Assembly: GCA_902785825.1 (NCBI GenBank)
Contig: CACZZZ010000022.1
Span: 1 to 39,188 of the forward strand
Source: an uncultured Bacteroidia bacterium
GTDB taxonomy: Bacteria > Bacteroidota > Bacteroidia > Bacteroidales > UBA932
Direction of reading: 5' to 3'
DNA: 39,188 nucleotides
Shown here: positions 6,821 through 16,152 of the stretch, in pieces
Layout of the letters: every line of letters begins with the position of its first letter
Position numbering within the stretch: the stretch's first letter is position 1
The notes under the pieces: model-generated
The model's input: the letters and a program-made list of their open reading frames with translations, nothing else
Databases searched by the model: none
What the model was told of the DNA's origin: nothing
Made by a program: the position numbers and the translations under genes

Positions 6821-9238
6821 TTATTCTTCTGACCAATACGCGAAAACAAGTCCGACCTCATGCTCTGGAGCGAGCGTCTTGACCCAGTCTGGCTTTCCGG
6901 AAGGGAGTGCCCCTTGAACTTCGTCTGACTCCGCTCCGAACATCGGGCGTATGGAAGTCGTCACGGTTATTTCCAAAGTTGAAGTCTTGCCGCGAAGCTT
7001 CTCAGGAATCTCGAAGCGCCATGGAAAGAAAAGCCTCGTGCCGAGATTCCGGCCGCCGATTCGGACGGAAGCGGCGGCATGCCCGGTCCCCAGAATGAGG
7101 TACTTGGCCTCTTTGGGAATATCCACGTCCGCTGAATATGTCGCCTTTCCAGCGAAATCAGCCAGAGCGAATGTCGAGAGCGGGCCGCAACCGACCTTGT
7201 CCGGTAACGCTATGATCTTGTCCGGCTCAATCACTCCGAACTCACCTTCCATCCAAAGGACTGGCAGGAAAAGCCCCCTATCCTCCCGGCCTTCGCAAGT
7301 GAGGACGTGCTCGCCAGCGCCCAACTCAATCGGCTCTGTCTCAAGATAGTCGCTATTGTAACCGAATCCAAGGAAGGTGCATTCCTTGGTTCCGGCAATA
7401 GGTGATCCGTCAAGAGTGACCTTTGCCGGGGCATTTGGCAGCGCGCAAGTCGCGAAACGGACTTTCATGGGCTTTTCCAAGAATAACTTTGCAGTGCCGT
7501 CAGCAAGGAACCTGATTCGCCTTATATTGGGGTGATCAATCGACAATCTCCACTCTTCCGCCACGGGCCGGTAAATCCAAACACCCCTTCCAGGCAGAAT
7601 GAAAGGTATTTCAATACCATCTTTCAAGAATACGAGCTGGCGGTCCTCATCCTTAAGGTTGAGGAACACGGCCGCGCCGTCTTCATAACGCCGCATCAAA
7701 AGGTCAGTGGCTGACTCACCGTGTTCGGTCGCCCGCCACTTCGAGACACAGCGTGACTCGGCGAACGCTACAGCTTCGGCAATATTCCCGAATCGTTGTC
7801 CCCCCGCCTCGAAAACACCGTTTCCGTCAAAATCGAACACGACAGGCTCGTCGCACATCTCATCCTCCTCGACAAGGTTTACCGTAAACTGCCGGGACTC
7901 AAGTTCGCGGAGTAGAGCTACGATTGGCATCTCACCCTCGTGAGTTTTCGAGAGGCGTCCGGCCAGACGCTCGCGGTAGCGCACCGCGACGTCACATATA
8001 AAAGGCTTTCCCGCGAACGACGATGCCTCGCGGGCAGCGTCGTGGAAAGCGGCTTGATCGTAGAACCACGGTTGGATAGGGGACTGGAACATCGAATAAT
8101 GCGGTTTCTCGATGAACCCCCGGGCCGTCTGATGGTGAAGTGACACGAAGAAGGTTCCTATCTTGTGGGTCGCCGCGAGCCAGATCATCTGACGCATCCT
8201 GTCGAAAGAGAGGTCAGAAGGCCCCAGGGCGAATAGCTCAGCCGCTCCTCCGTTCCCGCGCCTTGAGATCGCATGTTGGGCGGTCGCGAAAGTGAGCCAC
8301 TCCGCTTTTTCTGTGGTCGTCCGAGTGAATATCTCGTCCACACATGGATAAGAAAGCCCTTTTAGCGCATGGAGAGTGAGTCCGTTGCTGACCGCTGCTG
8401 AGAGAGGGTTCGCCTCATCCATGAGGTGACCAGTCGAGACAATTCCAAGCTTGTCGCACCATTCCGTTATGGGGTCCATGTACGCTCTGCGGAACGCATG
8501 CCCAAGCACTGCGGTGTAGTGTTCCCAAACTTCTCCTTTGGACTTGTCACGGCAGTACGTCTCAACATCCGCCTTGAAATCACGTCCCGTTTCGGCATGG
8601 TAGTCGCTCTCGAGGCCAGGATACCACCGGAACTCCGCGAATGAACCGGGATCCGGTTTGGCGGACCATTGCTCAGATCCAGGCTCGTCAGTGAATATGC
8701 CGCGTATGACGGTTCCGAAGTATTTGCGGAAACGCTTCTCATAGACTTCATGAGTAAGCTTTCTGAACAGGTCCATCGCGTCTTTGTCAAAAACGTTGGC
8801 GGACGTTCCTTTCGCTTTAAAGAAGCGCCAGTCGAAAGATCCGTCGTTTTTGGCGTAAAGGGCACATGTCGTGTTGGCATATTCCGGATGAGCTTCAGTC
8901 ACCTTGCCGTGACAGCTGCCGCTTGGCCAATTGAACTCGTCATATAGCCAGATCCCCATTCCAAGGCGTTTCGCCTCACGTAGGTAGTCCTCGACAAGAT
9001 CCAGCCACTCCTCGCCCATGTATTCATACTCCAGACCACTTCTCGGATAGACCATGAAGTCAGAATAACCAGCTTTTTTAGCCGTTTCCAGAGTGTTCCT
9101 TACATCTTTCGCGGTCGGCTTCCCAGACTGGGCTCCAAATAGCACCAAGGGTGAGGTCTCGGGAGCCTTGGCACAAGAGCACACGAGTAATATCTCGAGC
9201 GTTATTAGCCAGTATCTGGATTTGGAGAATAAAGCCAT
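6821..9238 (-). CDS. Large secreted glycoside hydrolase-like lipoprotein, family uncertain (GH106/GH2-like architecture)
   Basis: An 805-residue protein with a lipoprotein signal (MALFSKSRYWLITLEILLVCSC, likely Cys22). The N-terminal part reads like a TIM-barrel glycosidase: GYSDFMVYPRSGLEYEYMGEEW, then AKRLGMGIWLYDEFNWPSG and IRGIFTDEPGSEQ. The acidic residues in YDEFNWPSG and FTDEP are candidates for the active site. This layout is shared by uncharacterised enzymes distantly related to GH106 rhamnosidases and GH2. The last 100 or so residues (SADVDIPKEAKYLILGTGHAA, IGGRNLGTRLFFPWRFEIP) look like a galactose-binding-type beta-sandwich. No closer family or substrate can be stated. The gene lies after the ppdK terminator and before proC. 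I find no clear promoter in 9239-9300. Confidence 0.8.
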   Translation of the reverse strand: MALFSKSRYWLITLEILLVCSCAKAPETSPLVLFGAQSGKPTAKDVRNTLETAKKAGYSDFMVYPRSGLEYEYMGEEWLDLVEDYLREAKRLGMGIWLYDEFNWPSGSCHGKVTEAHPEYANTTCALYAKNDGSFDWRFFKAKGTSANVFDKDAMDLFRKLTHEVYEKRFRKYFGTVIRGIFTDEPGSEQWSAKPDPGSFAEFRWYPGLESDYHAETGRDFKADVETYCRDKSKGEVWEHYTAVLGHAFRRAYMDPITEWCDKLGIVSTGHLMDEANPLSAAVSNGLTLHALKGLSYPCVDEIFTRTTTEKAEWLTFATAQHAISRRGNGGAAELFALGPSDLSFDRMRQMIWLAATHKIGTFFVSLHHQTARGFIEKPHYSMFQSPIQPWFYDQAAFHDAAREASSFAGKPFICDVAVRYRERLAGRLSKTHEGEMPIVALLRELESRQFTVNLVEEDEMCDEPVVFDFDGNGVFEAGGQRFGNIAEAVAFAESRCVSKWRATEHGESATDLLMRRYEDGAAVFLNLKDEDRQLVFLKDGIEIPFILPGRGVWIYRPVAEEWRLSIDHPNIRRIRFLADGTAKLFLEKPMKVRFATCALPNAPAKVTLDGSPIAGTKECTFLGFGYNSDYLETEPIELGAGEHVLTCEGREDRGLFLPVLWMEGEFGVIEPDKIIALPDKVGCGPLSTFALADFAGKATYSADVDIPKEAKYLILGTGHAAASVRIGGRNLGTRLFFPWRFEIPEKLRGKTSTLEITVTTSIRPMFGAESDEVQGALPSGKPDWVKTLAPEHEVGLVFAYWSEE

Positions 9239-9300
9239 TGTTATTGATTATATGATTCGGGCAGCATAAAATTAGGAATTCTTTCTGGATATCCTAATAA

Positions 9301-9334
9301 AAAAGGAGTTTGTCCATTCGGGCAAACTCCTTTT
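9301..9334 (-). terminator. Rho-independent terminator after ppdK
   Basis: A 15-bp stem with one G-T pair (9301-9315 with 9320-9334) closes a 4-base loop ATTC. On the minus strand it is followed by TTTTTTATT. It lies about 40 bases beyond the ppdK stop codon. Confidence 0.88.
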
Positions 9335-9335
9335 A

Positions 9336-9367
9336 CTCAGATTCTTCGCTTCGCTCAGAATGACAGT
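9336..9367. repeat. Dispersed 'CATTCTGAGCGAAG'-type repeat element
   Basis: The stretch reads, on the minus strand, TGTCATTCTGAGCGAAGCGA then AGAATCTGAGT. It contains ATTCT/AGAAT arms and a doubled AGCGA core. Closely similar intergenic sequences occur in many unrelated bacterial genomes, where spurious translation gives peptides such as CHSERSEESE. It sits between ppdK and its terminator. Only one copy is visible in this window. Confidence 0.55.
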
Positions 9368-9372
9368 GGGGC

Positions 9373-12096
9373 CTATTTGCTCTGCTCGATGGCGGCCTGG
9401 GCGGCGGCGAGGCGGGCGATAGGCACGCGGAAAGGTGAGCAGGAGACGTAGTCAACTCCGATCTTGTTGAAGAAACGGATGGAGTCGGGATCTCCACCAT
9501 GCTCTCCGCAGACACCGCACTTGAGGTCAGGCCTCTTTGAGCGGCCACCCTGGATACCGAACTCTACCAGCTTGCCGACACTCTTGACATCGATGGTCTG
9601 GAACGGGTCGGAATCGAGGATCTTGTTGCCGAGGTAGTCACCCATGAAGGTGCCGATGTCGTCACGGGAGAAACCGAACGTCATCTGGGTGAGGTCGTTG
9701 GTTCCGAATGAGAAGAATTCGGCGGCGCGGGCCATACGGTCGGCGGTCAGAGCGGCTCTCGGGATCTCGATCATGGTACCGAACTTATAGTCGATGTTCT
9801 GGATCTTGATGCCCTCGACCTGGGCCTTGACGCGGTCGCAGATGGCTTTCTGGAAGCTGAGCTCGCGGGCGGAGATGGTCACGGGAATCATGATCTCCGG
9901 CATCGGGTGATATCCTTCAAGAAGCAGCTCGGCGGTCGCCTCGAATATCGCCCTGTACTGGGTCTCGGCGATCAGCGGGAAGCTGACGTGCAGACGCACT
10001 CCGCGGTGTCCCATCATCGGGTTGACCTCGTGAAGGGCCTCGCCCCTCTTTTCGATCTCCTCGACAGTGACACCCAGTTCCCTGGCGATCTCCTTCTTCT
10101 TCTCCTCGGTCTTAGGAACGAACTCGTGGAGAGGCGGGTCAAGCAGACGGAACACGACCGGCTTACCGTCCATGATCTTCATCGTGCTCTTGACGGCGGC
10201 CTTCATGTAAGGCTCGAGGTCGGCCAGAGCCTCTTTACGCTCCTCGTCGGTGTCGCAGAGGATCATCTTGCGGAGCTTGGAGAGAGGTTTCTCGGAATGG
10301 GCTCCGTAGAACATGTGCTCGATACGGAACAGACCGATACCCTCGGCACCGTAACTAAGGGCCTTGGCGGCGTCCTCGGGGGTGTCGGCGTTGGTCCTGA
10401 TCCCGAGTTTGCGGAACTTATCGACAATCGACATGAATTTCTTGAACAGGGGGTTCTCGGAGGCATCCATGGTCTCGATCTTGGAGCCATAGACAAAGCC
10501 CTTGGAACCGTTGAGGCTGAGCCAGTCACCCTCTTTGAAGGTGTCTTTCTCGTTGAAGGTCACGGTCTTCTCCTCGAAGTTGATCTTCATGGCCTCGCAT
10601 CCGACGATGCAGCATTTGCCCCAACCGCGGGCCACAAGGGCGGCGTGTGAGGTCATACCTCCACGGGTCGTGAGGATACCGGCGGCGGCCCTCATACCCT
10701 CGATGTCCTCGGGAGAGGTCTCCTCACGGATGAGGATGGCCTTCATTCCGTTGGAAGCGGCCTCCATGGCGGCCTCGGAGGTGAACACTATCTGACCCAC
10801 GGCGCCTCCCGGAGAAGCGGGCAGACCGACCGCGAGAACCTTCGCCTTCTTCTCAGATGAAGGGTCGAGGATAGGGTGGAGTATCTCATCGAGCTGGGAA
10901 GGGGAGACCCTCATCACAGCTGTCTTCTCATCTATCATCTTCTCGTCCACCATGTCCATGGCCATCTGGAGAGCGGCCAGGCCGGTACGTTTACCGATCC
11001 TGCACTGGAGCATCCAGAGGTGGCCTTCCTGGATCGTGAACTCGATGTCCTGCATGTCGTGGAAGTGCTTCTCAAGCTTCAGACGGATTCCGTCGAGCTC
11101 CTTATAAACATCAGGCATGGCGGTCTCAAGGGACTCGAGATCCTTGTTCTTCTCGGTCTTGGTGGCCTCATTCAGGGGGTTAGGGGTACGGATACCGGCG
11201 ACCACGTCCTCACCCTGGGCGTTGATGAGCCACTCGCCGTAGAACTTGTTGTCTCCATTGGCGGGGTTGCGGGAGAAGGCGACTCCGGTAGCGGAGGTGT
11301 TGCCCATATTACCGAAAACCATGGACTGGACATTGACGGCGGTGCCCCAGTCATCAGGAATCTTCTCGATTTTGCGGTAGGCTATAGCTCTCTTTCCGTT
11401 CCATGACTTGAAAACGCCACCGATTGAGCCCCAAAGCTGCTCCTGGGCCGTGTCGGGGAAGTCCACGCCGAGGACTTCCTTGACCTTGACCTTGAATTTC
11501 TCGCAAAGATCCTTGAGCTCGTCGGCGGTGATGTCGGTGTCGGACTTGTAGCCCTTCTTCTCCTTGAGCTCCATCATCATCCTGTCCAACTGCTGGCGGA
11601 TACCCTGGCCGTCGGCGGGCTCGATGCCCTCGGCCTTCTCCATGACGACATCCGAGTACATCATGATAAGGCGTCTGTAGGCGTCATACACAAACCTCGG
11701 GTTGCCGGTCTTCTGGATCATTCCGGGAAGGGTGGCGGAGCAAAGTCCGATGTTGAGGATAGTGTCCATCATGCCAGGCATGGAACTTCTAGCGCCAGAA
11801 CGGCAGCTGACGAGCAGCGGGTCGGAAGGATCTCCGAATTTCTTGCCCATAATGGTTTCCGTGGCCTTCATGGCCTCCGCGACCTCTTTCTTCAGGTCGT
11901 TGGTGTAGCCGCCTCCAAGGGAGTAATACTCAGCGCAGCACTCAGTGGTGATCGTGAAACCGGCGGGAACCGGCATGCCGAGTTTGCTCATCTCCGCCAG
12001 GTTGGCACCCTTGCCACCAAGCAATTCCCTCATGTGGCCGTCTCCTTCGGCGGTCTTGCCTCCGAAGCGATAGACTCTTTTCTTCTTGTCGAACAT
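9373..12096 (-). CDS. ppdK: Pyruvate, phosphate dikinase
   Basis: A complete 907-residue PPDK that interconverts pyruvate + ATP + phosphate and PEP + AMP + diphosphate in the cytoplasm. It is a key step in PEP/pyruvate metabolism of anaerobes. Domains in order: N-terminal ATP-grasp nucleotide-binding region (RFGGKTAEGD, LGGKGANLAEM, SCRSGARSSMPGMMDT, MVFGNMG), the phosphohistidine swivelling domain with GGMTSHAALVARG (catalytic His484), and the C-terminal PEP/pyruvate TIM barrel (IGLFRIEHMF, MGHRGVRL, IEIPRAAL, SFGTNDLTQ, CGVCGEHGGDP with the catalytic Cys at about 863). All signature residues are present. It is transcribed alone or after the PhoH gene, 64 bases upstream. A terminator and a dispersed repeat follow it. 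Confidence 0.98.
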   Translation of the reverse strand: MFDKKKRVYRFGGKTAEGDGHMRELLGGKGANLAEMSKLGMPVPAGFTITTECCAEYYSLGGGYTNDLKKEVAEAMKATETIMGKKFGDPSDPLLVSCRSGARSSMPGMMDTILNIGLCSATLPGMIQKTGNPRFVYDAYRRLIMMYSDVVMEKAEGIEPADGQGIRQQLDRMMMELKEKKGYKSDTDITADELKDLCEKFKVKVKEVLGVDFPDTAQEQLWGSIGGVFKSWNGKRAIAYRKIEKIPDDWGTAVNVQSMVFGNMGNTSATGVAFSRNPANGDNKFYGEWLINAQGEDVVAGIRTPNPLNEATKTEKNKDLESLETAMPDVYKELDGIRLKLEKHFHDMQDIEFTIQEGHLWMLQCRIGKRTGLAALQMAMDMVDEKMIDEKTAVMRVSPSQLDEILHPILDPSSEKKAKVLAVGLPASPGGAVGQIVFTSEAAMEAASNGMKAILIREETSPEDIEGMRAAAGILTTRGGMTSHAALVARGWGKCCIVGCEAMKINFEEKTVTFNEKDTFKEGDWLSLNGSKGFVYGSKIETMDASENPLFKKFMSIVDKFRKLGIRTNADTPEDAAKALSYGAEGIGLFRIEHMFYGAHSEKPLSKLRKMILCDTDEERKEALADLEPYMKAAVKSTMKIMDGKPVVFRLLDPPLHEFVPKTEEKKKEIARELGVTVEEIEKRGEALHEVNPMMGHRGVRLHVSFPLIAETQYRAIFEATAELLLEGYHPMPEIMIPVTISARELSFQKAICDRVKAQVEGIKIQNIDYKFGTMIEIPRAALTADRMARAAEFFSFGTNDLTQMTFGFSRDDIGTFMGDYLGNKILDSDPFQTIDVKSVGKLVEFGIQGGRSKRPDLKCGVCGEHGGDPDSIRFFNKIGVDYVSCSPFRVPIARLAAAQAAIEQSK

Positions 12097-12160
12097 ATTG
12101 ATTATTGATTTTGTTTATAGTCTTTTACAAAAGGCTCGCGAATTTAATAAAAATGATCGG

Positions 12161-13534
12161 TTATAACAATTTTGACGCGATATCCGAAAGTTCGCTCCTC
12201 TCGCCGATCCTCAGGAAGACATGCTCGAAGAGTTTCTGTCCTCCCATCTTCTCGTTGAGGTGGGTAAGCCCGTTGGACCATTGGTCGAGATAGGGCTGGT
12301 CGATCTGGAATATGTCCCCGGTGAACACCATCTTGGTACCCTCGCCGGCTCTTGTGATGATCGTCTTAACCTCGTTGGGCGTGAGGTTCTGGGCCTCATC
12401 GCAGATGAAGAACACCCTCCCGAGACTGCGGCCCCTGATATAAGCCAGCGGAGAGATCAAAAGCTTCTCCTCCTTAAGCATCGCGTCCAGTCTCTGGGCC
12501 TCCTTGCTGGTGGATTTGAAACGGCTCTTGATCACGTTGAGGTTGTCCATCAGGGGTTGGATGAACGGGCTCATCTTGGTCTTCTGGTCTCCCGGGAGGA
12601 AACCTATCTCCTGGTTGCCAAGGACGACTGTCGGCCTGGTGAGGATAATCTGGTCATATTCCTTGGCCTGCTCGAGGGCAGAGGCAAGGGCTATGAGTGT
12701 CTTTCCTGTTCCGGCTCCTCCGGTCATCGAGACCAGTTTAACCTCCGGGTTCAGGCAGGCGTCCACGGCGAAACGCTGCTCATCGTTCAGAGGCTTGATC
12801 CCATAGACGTATGAGGTCTTGACGAGGATGACCTCGTCCTTGTCCGCATCGTAGCGGGCGCAGACCATGTCTTTGTCATTTCTCAGTTTGTAGAGCTGGT
12901 TCGGTCTGGGGCGGGTCTTGCCGAAAGCTTTCCAGGAGACGGCGTTGTCCGGTCCGAAGGTGAGGGCCTGGAGCGTCTCGGGGTCGGGGTTGTCGATGGT
13001 GATGACCTCCTTGATTGAGTTCTCGACTTTCTCATCCTCCAAACGGTCGGTCATATAGTCCTGGACCTCCATCCCGGCGGCCTTGGATTTCATCCGCAGG
13101 TTGATGTCCTTCGTGACGAGGGCCACGAAGCGCCCCGGATTGTTGTCCCTGATCCAGATGGCTGTGGATAGGATCCGGTGATCCTGGATGTCGTCCTTGA
13201 AAAGGTCCTTCATCTCATCCGGGAAAGGATGGTTGGGCTCGATCTTTATCTTGCCCAGGCCTTTGGCGATGGGAATCCCATCCTTGCCAAACAACCGGCC
13301 GTCCGTGATCCTGTCCATGTCACGCATGAAGCCTCGAGCGTTGTAGGCGAGCTGGTCGGTGCCTTTCTTGAATTTGTCGAGTTCCTCGACGACAGCAACC
13401 GGGATGACTATGTCGTTGTCCTTGAATTTGCGTATGGCCTTGTAGTCGTGCAGGATGACGTTTGTGTCAAGTACGAATATCTTTGGCTTTCTGGTGCCCA
13501 GGCCGTTGGCCGTTGTCCTTGAATATCTTACCAT
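12161..13534 (-). CDS. PIN-PhoH fusion ATPase (PhoH2/YlaK type)
   Basis: A 457-residue protein with two domains. Residues about 17-150 are a PIN ribonuclease domain with acidic residues in VLDTNVILHD (Asp23), VVEELDKF (Glu50/51), DDIQDHR (Asp118) and VTKDINLR (Asp143). Residues about 245-457 are a PhoH ATPase domain with Walker A GGAGTGKT (272-279), QIILTRPTV, Walker B FFICDEAQN (375-383) and MVFTGDIFQID. PIN-PhoH proteins of other bacteria have been described as RNA helicase/ribonucleases, so an RNA-processing or quality-control role is likely. It follows the PurL-like gene by 14 bases and is probably cotranscribed with it. Confidence 0.95.
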   Translation of the reverse strand: MVRYSRTTANGLGTRKPKIFVLDTNVILHDYKAIRKFKDNDIVIPVAVVEELDKFKKGTDQLAYNARGFMRDMDRITDGRLFGKDGIPIAKGLGKIKIEPNHPFPDEMKDLFKDDIQDHRILSTAIWIRDNNPGRFVALVTKDINLRMKSKAAGMEVQDYMTDRLEDEKVENSIKEVITIDNPDPETLQALTFGPDNAVSWKAFGKTRPRPNQLYKLRNDKDMVCARYDADKDEVILVKTSYVYGIKPLNDEQRFAVDACLNPEVKLVSMTGGAGTGKTLIALASALEQAKEYDQIILTRPTVVLGNQEIGFLPGDQKTKMSPFIQPLMDNLNVIKSRFKSTSKEAQRLDAMLKEEKLLISPLAYIRGRSLGRVFFICDEAQNLTPNEVKTIITRAGEGTKMVFTGDIFQIDQPYLDQWSNGLTHLNEKMGGQKLFEHVFLRIGERSELSDIASKLL

Positions 13535-13548
13535 CTTTTTAAAGTGAA

Positions 13549-14721
13549 TCAGTCTTCTCCTTCCGACGCCTGGCTGCTCAAAAGGGACTGGAGGATGTCG
13601 GATATGCCTCCGCCCCGGCCTGACTTGACCTTGATTTCGGGAGTCCCAGGGACAGGATGCCCGATGGGATAATATGCGATGTCCTGCAAGAGGAACTCCG
13701 CGTCGGCGTAGTCATAGTCAATGTCTTTGATCTGAATCAGGGCTCCGGGAACCTCGGAGAAAAGCACGCGGATGCTTTTGTCCTCGTCGTAGGCGTTCAT
13801 TATCCCGCTGATGTCTATCTTCGCCCCGATCTCTTCCCCGCACATGGCTTTCAGGGCAGGGAGCAAGCCTCCGTCGCTTACGGTCCTTCCGGCGAGCACC
13901 ACCTTGTCCTCCACGAACTCCCGGATGATCTCGAAGCAGTCGATGAAATAATCCCCGTCCCCGATCTCTGGCGAGCCATCCCCATTCTGCCCGTAAACCT
14001 CACAGAGAATGGAGTTTCCGAGCCGGAACTCGCAGCTGTCGAAGGGCACGAATATGATCCAGCTCTCCGGGTCGGGAACCAGTTTGTCCGGGATTGCCCT
14101 CCTTCGTCCTATCACGGGATGGGGGCTGCCGAAAGGCGCGTTACCCGGGAGGTCGATTTCCTCTTCCTCGGGGCCGAGGTCGGCGTCGGGATCCTCAGGC
14201 CGGTCTGTCGCCGCGACCTTGAAGGAGATCTGGCTGACCTTCTCGCTCTCTGTGAATGAATATGAGTCGAGGCTTATCCCCAGGCTGTCCAGATAGTCCG
14301 CCGCAGCCTCTACCGAGTCATAAAAAGCGGCCATGTTGCCGAGCGGCCTCGGATTCCAGCGCCATTTGGCGCTCAGCAGCAAGTCGCCGAGCCTGAAGTG
14401 TCCTTTCATCCAGATAGCGTCCAGCAAGGCTTTGGCTATCCTGCTCCTGGTAAACTCCCCGGCGAAAGCGGCGGGACAATTCCTCTGGGTCCCCAGAAGG
14501 GTTGAGACACCGGCCAGGTACTCCTGGGCGTCCTGGGACTTGAACTCCCCGGTGGAGGGACATGGATCCACACTCTCGTCCACGATCGGCTCATGCTCCT
14601 CGTACTCCCTTGGCTCTGGCTCGTGGTCAAGACATCCGTCCAAGATGTCAGCCGGCGTGAACCTTCTCGGGATGCCGTCGATGATGTATTCGGAATAAAG
14701 GGCTGATGCTTTTTCTTTCAT
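13549..14721 (-). CDS. Uncharacterised protein with a PurL/AIR-synthase-like C-terminal half
   Basis: A 390-residue soluble protein with no signal peptide. Residues about 200-365 resemble the C-terminal half of the PurM/PurL superfamily: FRLGNSILCEVYG, then FVEDKVVLAGRTVSDGG (VSDGGLLPAL near residue 284), GAKIDISGI, and IRVLFSEVPGALIQI before a final alpha/beta stretch. In true PurL and PurM this half pairs with an N-terminal ATP-binding half. Here the first 200 residues (acidic, with MKGHFRLGDLLLSAKWRWNP and MAAFYDSVEAAADYLDSLGI) show no clear catalytic motifs. It is therefore unlikely to be the purine enzyme itself. The C-terminus ends in a Gly/Ser-rich tail. It is the first gene of an operon with the PIN-PhoH ATPase, which hints at a linked but unknown role. 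The superfamily link is by eye only. Confidence 0.75.
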   Translation of the reverse strand: MKEKASALYSEYIIDGIPRRFTPADILDGCLDHEPEPREYEEHEPIVDESVDPCPSTGEFKSQDAQEYLAGVSTLLGTQRNCPAAFAGEFTRSRIAKALLDAIWMKGHFRLGDLLLSAKWRWNPRPLGNMAAFYDSVEAAADYLDSLGISLDSYSFTESEKVSQISFKVAATDRPEDPDADLGPEEEEIDLPGNAPFGSPHPVIGRRRAIPDKLVPDPESWIIFVPFDSCEFRLGNSILCEVYGQNGDGSPEIGDGDYFIDCFEIIREFVEDKVVLAGRTVSDGGLLPALKAMCGEEIGAKIDISGIMNAYDEDKSIRVLFSEVPGALIQIKDIDYDYADAEFLLQDIAYYPIGHPVPGTPEIKVKSGRGGGISDILQSLLSSQASEGED

Positions 14722-14725
14722 TCAG

Positions 14726-14757
14726 TTGGAATATGTCCGTAAATTTAAGTATTTTTG
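14726..14757 (+). promoter_or_regulatory. Bacteroidota-type promoter for folC
   Basis: TTG at 14726-14728, a 21-base spacer, and TATTTTTG at 14750-14757, followed by the folC ATG 32 bases downstream. It is divergent from the PurL-like/PhoH operon. Confidence 0.72.
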
Positions 14758-14789
14758 AGTTGAGTTCAAAAAAGAGATAGCTCCCGACA

Positions 14790-16109
14790 ATGGAAAAATA
14801 TTCAGAAAAAGCTTATAAGGATAAATTGGAGGCCATTTTCACCAGGTTCCCTTCCGTGCAAAAAGTCCCTTTCGGGGACGCATACAAGCCTGGTCTTGAG
14901 CACATGAGGCGTTTTGCCGCCCTGCTGGGCGACCCTCAGGAGAAGTACCGGACGATTCACATCGCCGGGACCAACGGCAAGGGGTCCGTGGCCAACATGC
15001 TCGCTTCGGCTCTCTCTTCAGCCGGTCTCAAGGTCGGCCTCTATACCTCTCCGCATATCATCGACTTCCGTGAGCGGGCGCGTGTCCTTTCTCCAGTCTC
15101 ACTGGTGCCGAAGGACTATGTGTATGACTTCCTGTGCCGGTATGAGAAGGACATGGACGATCTTGACCTTTCATTCTTTGAGATAACCACCGGCCTGGCT
15201 TTCAAGTGGTTCGCTGATGAGGGAGTTGACCTTGCCGTGATCGAGACAGGTCTCGGGGGACGTCTTGACAGCACCAACATTATCACTCCGGACCTTTCCA
15301 TTATCACCAGCATAGCCCTTGACCATTGCGCCCTTCTGGGGAACACCCTCGAGGAGATCGCCTCAGAAAAAGCCGGGATAATCAAGCCCGGAATTCCTGC
15401 CCTGGTCGGCGAATATCTTCCCCAGACCCGTCCGGTCTTTGAGGCAAAAGCCTCTCAGACAGGTAGTCCCCTGTATTTCGCTCAAGACATGGACCTCTCC
15501 ATGGCCTCGCTGATGCCTTCGATAATACAGGATATGGACTTAAGAGGGGACTATCAGGCCAAGAATCTCAGGACTGTCTTGGCCGCGGCGGATATTCTCA
15601 AAAAGGACACTTACTATTCAGGATTGTCCGATTCCCGGGCGGTCGCCGACGCTCTCATCCACACCGCTTCACGGGCAGGGTTCCACGGACGTTGGGAGAT
15701 GCTCAGGAAAGAGCCGCTCGTCATCGCCGACCTTGGCCACAACCCCGCTGCCTTGAAGGAGAACTTCGCCCAGCTTGAGAAGATGATGGCCTCTGGGAAG
15801 TATTCCTCATTGATAATCGTCTATGCCATCATGGCCGACAAGGATCTTGACGGCATCCTTCCTTTGATGCCCGATGATGCCACATACGTGCTTACAAGCC
15901 CGGATTCGAAAAGGGCGCTCCCGGCCGAAGAATTGAATCGGCGTTTCATCGCCTACCGCGAGAGTGCCGGCAAGCCGGTCAAGGTCGTTGGAGCCTCTTC
16001 GGCGGGGGAGGCCGTCTCTACCGCACTTTCTCTCGATTCGGAGCGTAACCCATTGATATTCATAGGGGGAAGTACTTATCTTCTCTCTGAAGCGATGAAA
16101 GTGACATGA
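14790..16109 (+). CDS. folC: Folylpolyglutamate synthase / dihydrofolate synthase
   Basis: A 439-residue FolC of the Mur-ligase superfamily. It adds glutamate to dihydropteroate and/or reduced folates using ATP in the cytoplasm. The P-loop GTNGKGS is at residues 60-66. Further family motifs are YTSPHIIDFRERA, FFEITTGLAF, ETGLGGRLDSTN, ITSIALDHCALLGNTLEEIA and SEKAGIIKPG. The C-terminal domain includes GFHGRWEML and ADLGHNPAAL. Length and order are normal. It starts 32 bases after a good promoter and is the first gene before the macroglobulin gene (43 bases downstream), which may be cotranscribed. Confidence 0.96.
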   Translation: MEKYSEKAYKDKLEAIFTRFPSVQKVPFGDAYKPGLEHMRRFAALLGDPQEKYRTIHIAGTNGKGSVANMLASALSSAGLKVGLYTSPHIIDFRERARVLSPVSLVPKDYVYDFLCRYEKDMDDLDLSFFEITTGLAFKWFADEGVDLAVIETGLGGRLDSTNIITPDLSIITSIALDHCALLGNTLEEIASEKAGIIKPGIPALVGEYLPQTRPVFEAKASQTGSPLYFAQDMDLSMASLMPSIIQDMDLRGDYQAKNLRTVLAAADILKKDTYYSGLSDSRAVADALIHTASRAGFHGRWEMLRKEPLVIADLGHNPAALKENFAQLEKMMASGKYSSLIIVYAIMADKDLDGILPLMPDDATYVLTSPDSKRALPAEELNRRFIAYRESAGKPVKVVGASSAGEAVSTALSLDSERNPLIFIGGSTYLLSEAMKVT

Positions 16110-16152
16110 CAGACATGATATTTGAGAGATTTCTGAAGTAAAACGGTATATT

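Noticed and set aside
11172..11354. Small Pro/Ser/Thr-rich open frames inside ppdK and other long genes
   Set aside because: They are other-frame readings of well-supported genes, with biased composition and no start signals.
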